64,000 bases of DNA from Solanum dulcamara. Its lineage: Eukaryota; Streptophyta; Magnoliopsida; Solanales; Solanaceae. Position 1 is the first letter of the stretch. Each line of letters starts with the position of its first letter. Below are positions 58,524-64,000 of the stretch, in pieces. The notes beneath the pieces are model-generated. The model ran no database searches and had not been told where the DNA came from. It saw nothing but the letters and a program-made list of their open reading frames with translations. Position numbers and translations under genes: made by a program. The DNA is taken from NCBI RefSeq assembly GCF_947179165.1, contig NC_077245.1, positions 50,287,286 to 50,351,285 on the forward strand, given 5' to 3'.

Positions 58524-58528
58524 CGAGA
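58524..58528. repeat. Target-site duplication of element H, right copy (CGAGA)
   Basis: Exact match to 50822-50826. Confidence 0.85.
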
Positions 58529-59120
58529 TGAGTTCATTAATCTTCAATAGGGATTGATGTCTAGTTCTGAGTATGAGACACATTTCCATGAGTTGGTTAG
58601 GCATGCTGCTACGATTATGCTGATAGAGCACTAGGGGTTCACAAATTTATCAAAGGGTTGGCTTTACCACTGTATTTATCTACAAAGCAGTTACTGGTGT
58701 CAGATTCTATATTTTTGCAAGTTGTGGATCATGCACGAAATATTATAGGATACGTCACGAGGCCTATGGAGGTGATGAATAGAGGTTCTGCTATTTGGGT
58801 GGTTTTAATAGGTCTTATGATCGAGGTAGAGGTTTCCTTGGTATAAGGTATCTTCAGCACTTCCAGCCTAGCATGCACATTCATACATCACTATAGATCA
58901 TAATTGGTGGTTATGTGAGTTCTTTTGGTTATAACATCCAGGGATTAGGTTAGATTTTATGAGGTTCGCATTTCAGGTATTCAAGTTGTAGTGGTCAGTT
59001 TGGTTTAGTTCGGTCATATCTTTAGAACGCATCTAGTAGAGGGTGCTATGAGTGTGGCAAGTTTGGTAATTATTCTAGAAATTATCCCAGGTCTAGTAAT
59101 CTTTGGAAGTAGGTTCTGAC
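58529..59120 (+). pseudogene. Element G gag, third segment with zinc knuckle
   Basis: Resumes the capsid end: 'FIKGLALPLYLSTKQLLVSD' region (about 58640-58700) and 'VVDHARNI' (about 58722-58745), then the linker, then the nucleocapsid knuckle CYECGKFGNYSRNYPR (about 59046-59093), in which the histidine is asparagine and the last cysteine is tyrosine. Frameshifts and stops occur (for example TAG at 58634). The Y-E-C-G knuckle and the capsid sequence differ from B, E and H, so G is a different family. Confidence 0.75.
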
Positions 59121-61860
59121 CCAAGGTCCAAGCCATCAGTCAGAGGCGGTATCAGGGTAATAGAGGTGGTCCCTAAAAGGTGGTCCTCAGTTAGGCAAGA
59201 TAGATGATCGAGATAGATATAGACACATGTGTGCTTTTCTGGGTAGGCCAAAAGTTGAGGCTTCACAAACCTTTCTATGTCCTTCTTCATGCCACCCCAC
59301 CAATAAATCTCATTTTAAGTCGCTATACATTTAGTCGAACGGGCATGACAATTAGTATGAAATGGGTGTTTGGCTTATTTATCTTTTGTTTGTGATACTA
59401 GTGTCAATATTCCTTTCCTTTAAGTCAGTTCTAGTGGTTATTGAGTATTCTGATGGGTTTCTTACTAATTTATTTGGCCTTCTTCTTGATTGTAACAATG
59501 ACTTTGACATTGATGTTGAGTCGAGCACTAAATCCATTTCTATTTTTCCATATTAGATGGCAACAACTAAGTGGAGGGGGCTAAAGGATCAGCTCTAGAA
59601 CCTTCTGAGTAAGTGATTAGTTAGTCTGAGTATATCTTTGTGAGTTGATCCTGTTCCGTTCATAAGGAAAAATGATGGATTCTTGCATATTTATATTTAC
59701 TATTCATAACTAAATAAGGTGATTGTCAAGAACAATTATTCGATGCTGCATATTGATTACTTATTTGACCACCTACAAGGTGAGACAATGTTTTCTAATA
59801 TTGACTTGAGGTTAGGTTACCACTAATTGAGGATTAGGACTGAAACTTTTCAAAGATAGTGTTTAGGACTTATGATGGACACTACGAGTTCCTAGTTATG
59901 TATTTTTATTTGACTAATTCCCCAATAATATTTATAAACTTGATGAACTATGTGTTCATGTCCTATTTGGACTCGTTTATGATAGTGTTCATCAATGACA
60001 TCCTAGTCTAGTGGAGGGTAGGGAGGAGCATGAGCAATATTTCAGGGTTGTGCTTTAAACTTTGAAGGATTAATGGTTGTATGTCAAGTTCTCTAAGTGT
60101 GATTTCTATCTTGAGTTTGTGGAATTATTGGGATATGTGGTGTTCAAGGATGGTATTATGGTCGAGCTAGAAAATATAGAGGCAAATTATAATTGGGCTC
60201 GGCCTACTTCTCCTATCGAGGTTCAGAGTTTCATCGAGTTGGAAGGTTACTAGAGATGATTTGTAGAGGTTTTTTCTTTAATTGCAAAATCGTTTTCTAC
60301 ATTGAATTATAAAAATATTCCTTTTTGGTGGTCTAACAAGTGTGAGGTGAGGTTTCTAAAGCTTAAGGCCTTATTGACTTTAGCTTCAATTTAAACTCTT
60401 CCTATTAAGGACCATGCATATACGATCAACTCTGATGCTTCTAGAGTTGGTTTGGGTTATGTGTTGATGCAACAGGGTAGAGTGATTACATAATATATGC
60501 TTCTAGGTAGCCAAAGATTTAAGAGAAGAACTACCCCACATATGACTTGGATTGGCGGTAATGGTCTTCACATTAAATTTGAAGACAACTATCTATATAG
60601 GGTGATGGTGATATTTTCACCAACAATCATAGTATTCAATACATTTTTATCTAGAAAGAGCTTAATTTGAGACATCACAGGTGGTTGAATTTGCTTAAGG
60701 ACTATGAAAAATTGATTCTCTATCATCCAGATAAGGTAAATATGGTGTCAGATGGTTTGACTTAGAGGCTACCCATTTCTAAGTGAAAATAAGAGCGTAT
60801 AACTATGTACTTTGTGGTAGGCTTGTAACATATATTTTGGAGTTTTGATTCTATCTGACTTATCATTGATAGGTTGACCAATTCAGCATTCTTTCTACAT
60901 GTTCATACTTCATACAGTTTAGAGAGGATGGATCGTATTTATATTCGGGAGATTGTCTGTTTGCATGGGGTGCTTATTTCTATCATTTCATACAGTGGTA
61001 TTCAGTTTATATTGTGCTTCTGAAGGTCAATTTAGAGGGAGTTTATATTAGCATAACGTTTCATCCTCAAACTGATGGTTAGTCTGAGAGGACTATTCAA
61101 GTTTTGGAGGACATTCTTTGATCAAGTTTTATTTATTTTGGAGGTTAATGGGACTAATTTTTTACTTGGGTAGAGTTTGCATATAATAATATCTACCATT
61201 CGAGTATTCATATGTCTCTATTCTAGGCATTGTATGGTAGGAGTTTTAGGTGTCTAGTAGGGAATTTTGATGCTTTTGAGGTTAGGCCTTGGGCCACAGA
61301 CTAATCGAGTGATTAAATGGATAGAGTTCAGGTGATTTAAGAGAGGCCCTATATGGTTCAGAGCAGGCAGAAGAGTTGTGCTGATCGGATAGTGCGAGCC
61401 TAAAAGTTTATGATTGGAGATAGAGTGTTTCTTCAGGTATCGTCCATGAAGGACGTGATGAAGTTTGAGAGGAAAGGAAAGCTTAACCCTAGGTGTATCA
61501 CAACATTTGATATTTTGTGGCACATTGGAGGGGTGTCTTATGAGTTTGTCTTACCCCTAGCTCTTTCGGGTGTTCACCATGTTTTCTATGTTTCTATGTT
61601 CAGATGGTATGTTCAGGATGAGTCTCACGTGCTTCAATGAAACTTAATTTAGTTTGATGAGTTTTTGACTTTTGAGGAGCCTGTGGCTATTCTAGACAAA
61701 TAGGTTAGAAATTTTAGGTCTAAGAAGATTTTGTCAGTTAATAATCAATGGAGGCATTGTCCATCCGAGAAGGATAGTTCGGAGGCCAAACTCAACATAC
61801 AGACACATATATTAACCTTTTTGAGCCTCAGGTACTTTCTTTTCTTTAACTTTTGAGTAC
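59121..61860 (+). pseudogene. Element G pol, heavily decayed
   Basis: Protease region (about 59215-59540) is barely readable. RT runs about 59570-60260, with '[17 protein letters not shown]' (about 59875-59925) and the catalytic loop FINDILV (about 59988-60008; aspartate to asparagine). RNase H runs about 60290-60720 ('[20 protein letters not shown]'). Integrase runs about 60780-61640, with a clean piece 61410-61640 ('GDRVFLQVSSMKDVMKF', 'VHHVFYVSMFRWYV' and 'DESHVLQ'), then a chromodomain-like tail (EEPVAILDK, VRNFRSKKI) to about 61760. The 'YVxDESHVLQ' wording separates it from the other elements. Dozens of stops: the oldest pol in the window. Confidence 0.8.
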
Positions 61861-61884
61861 ACATATTGTTTTAGTAGTAGATGT

Positions 61885-64000
61885 TGTAATGACACTCCTT
61901 TTCATTTTTGAGCCTTCCATAGCTTCTACATTGTGTTTATGACTTAGTGGGATAGGTGACATAGATCCTGAGGTGTTCGAGCGAGTTTTGGAAATGTTTC
62001 CTTAGTTTGTGAGTTATTAAGTTAAAATAGTTGACTTCGTTCACATTCTTAGTAAATGGGTTTGGATGAGATTTCTATCAGTATTGTTAGCTCAAAAATG
62101 TGAATTCTATTCTGGTGGGACCTTTGGTTTGGGTTCCGAGGTTTTTGAACTCATTTTGGCGCTTGGGGTGATTTTTGTTGTTTTATTTGAAGTGTTGACT
62201 TCGGTCAATATTTCATAAAGATGGCCTCAATAGTTGTTGTCAATTTCATTGAGTCTGGAATGTCATTTTTCAGTTGGGTAGAATATTTGGTTTGTGTTTC
62301 CTGGATTTTGAATCAATCACAAGTACAAGTTTTTGAAAAAATGATTGTGCGCTATTGTTGTCGAGTGAATCGCATTTGAAGTCTCTGGCACTGTAGGGGT
62401 TGATCGCATTTTCAGTCCCATAGCTCTTTTGCAGTACCTGAGATGGGTTAGATCAACTCTTATTCCTTCACTCTTATTTCATTTCCCCATTATTGAGAGC
62501 TTGAGTTGAGACAATTCAATTCGGTTGGTGTCAATTTCTTGAACTAATCGGTAAATTCTATTCTCTTGCCTATATGTTCTATAGCTAATTCAAGCGTTAT
62601 TTCCTATAATTCATGATTCTAACTAAAAACTCCTTAGAAATTTCTCATTTTGTTCTTTGGACTTTTGGATTACTTTGGACCCCGAATTGAGTCATATTTG
62701 CGCCTATATTTTGGGTACATATTTTTTACCACATGGGAAATAAAATTATGATTTTTATTTTGGGTTTTGTTGGTGGCCCCAAGGATTGATTTTCGGTCAG
62801 AATTATGGAATATTGACATGGGTACATTTAGTACCATATTGATGAGTAAATTATTTGTGTGATAGTGTGGCATCAATTAAAGGTGCTTCATAAGGAGAAG
62901 GCTTTCGTGCAATAGTTTGTTGATTATCCTTTAACTGTGAGGTAGGTTACAATTTCTCGCTTTTAGACTTAGCTCGGTTATATTGTATATTATATAAGTT
63001 TCATGAATTATTGTTAGCTACATAGGACTAGATTTATTGTGCTTTTTGAGTAATCGCACGTTTTTGAAAAACTTAGAGTAGTATTCTTCTTCTTAACCCT
63101 TAGTTTAGGTTGCTTATTATTGCCTTGTGATTAGATTAGAGGAATCCTTAGTATTAACTTAGGGTGAAATTGGTATTAGACTTAGTTGTTGTTGAATAGT
63201 GCTATTTTATTTCTTTACTTTCGTATATATGTATTTTCTCTTTTATTTGAGATTGTGGGATTGGGCTGTTTGATTCGAATTGACTAAGCTTTAGGTTAGT
63301 ATGATTGTACTGTGGAGGATGATTTACCCTATTTGGCGAGTGATATATACTTAAATATATACTAGAGTTGTCACACATTCATTCACATATGCATACGCGT
63401 TGGATCATGGCATAAATTTGAGGAAAAATACCAATTTTGAGCCTTTTAAACTAAATGTCTCATTGTTTACTAATTTGAGCTTCGATGGAGTTTACTACTT
63501 ATTTAACTGGACTTTGATTTTATGAAGAAACATACATTTTGATGGGCTTTTGGGTTATGAAGAGTTTAATATCTTTTCATTTTCTGATATCTGATTTGAA
63601 AAGCTTGGATCCTTACACTTGATCCGAGGGACATTTCAGAACCTTTTCTCTATTTAATTTTTGTTGATGAGGTTCCAGATAGCCTGGAGAAATTTTTCAA
63701 ATTTTACTTTCCTGTATTGGCCATATATCACATTGCATCATCCCATACTGCACTACATCAATCACTTATGTATATATATGTGTGTACATTTTATGAGTAA
63801 TACTATCTCTATTTATTTTTATTATTTTCTCGTGATGACTAGACTTTTAGGTTTCTCTCGATATTTAGTTACTTTGCATGTCTTTTATGCTATGCATTAT
63901 ATTGTGAGCTCGGTCTGCCTATGATGCTTAATGAGTACATTGTGTTTTAATACTCATACTATATTTTTATATTTTTTCTGATGTAACGTCTAGTATGAGT
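61885..64000 (+). repeat. Element G, 3' LTR (runs off the window)
   Basis: The pol tail is followed by non-coding sequence. TGTAATGACACTCC at 61885 has the form of an LTR start for this clade, although the purine tract before it is poor. The following 2.1 kb is AT-rich with no coding content. The LTR end and target duplication are outside the window and no 5' copy exists here, so the boundary is tentative. Confidence 0.5.

Overview
This window looks like plant nuclear heterochromatin, most likely from a Solanaceae genome (Solanum or a close relative). The lineage is inferred from the style of the retroelements. I see no host protein gene, no tRNA and no working rRNA gene. Almost every base belongs to a decayed retroelement: a LINE fragment, at least nine Ty3/gypsy LTR elements and one hAT-like DNA element. 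Most gypsy pol remnants carry the chromovirus Tekay/Del signature: an initiator-Met tRNA primer site (TGGTATCAGAGC), gag starting near MPPRR, and a chromodomain-like tail after the integrase. One element (T) is of the Athila/Tat type. I use working names A to J for the elements.

Layout. 1-1900: LINE fragment (+). From about 1905: gag of element G. G is interrupted by A (2057-50568, target duplication TCAAG) and by H (50827-58523, target duplication CGAGA), and resumes at 58529 with gag, pol and a 3' LTR that runs off the window. A has its 5' LTR and gag start at 2057-4576, a scrap of pol at 30418-31005 and its 3' LTR at 48457-50568. Between A's gag and pol lie B (+, 4577-11762), E (+, 11763-17917), T (+, 17918-21755), J (+, 21756-23881) and F (-, 23882-30417). 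Each meets the next at a truncation. Between A's pol and its polypurine tract sits D (-, 31006-48432, target duplication TGAAT). D contains C (+, 36720-45182) and a hAT-like element (47121-48379, 8-bp duplication CTTTCAAG).

Insertion order from nesting: G, then A and H into G gag about 250 bp apart; B/E/T/J/F and D into A; C and the hAT element into D. Nesting reaches four levels (G > A > D > C). All gag-pol genes carry stops, frameshifts or deletions; E is the best preserved.

Most interesting signals: (1) C and D, in opposite orientations, share a largely non-coding internal region that carries a 5S rRNA-derived segment at the same place, which suggests a non-autonomous family that captured 5S sequence; (2) six LTR families hold a 5' splice-site consensus (AG|GTATGT, GTAAGT or GTGAGT) at the end of the predicted leader, and A and F keep an acceptor just before the gag ATG, which suggests a spliced gag mRNA lacking U5 and the primer site; (3) several unrelated LTRs carry a cluster of family-specific short palindromes; (4) F carries a tandem duplication of about 1.3 kb across its LTR boundary.
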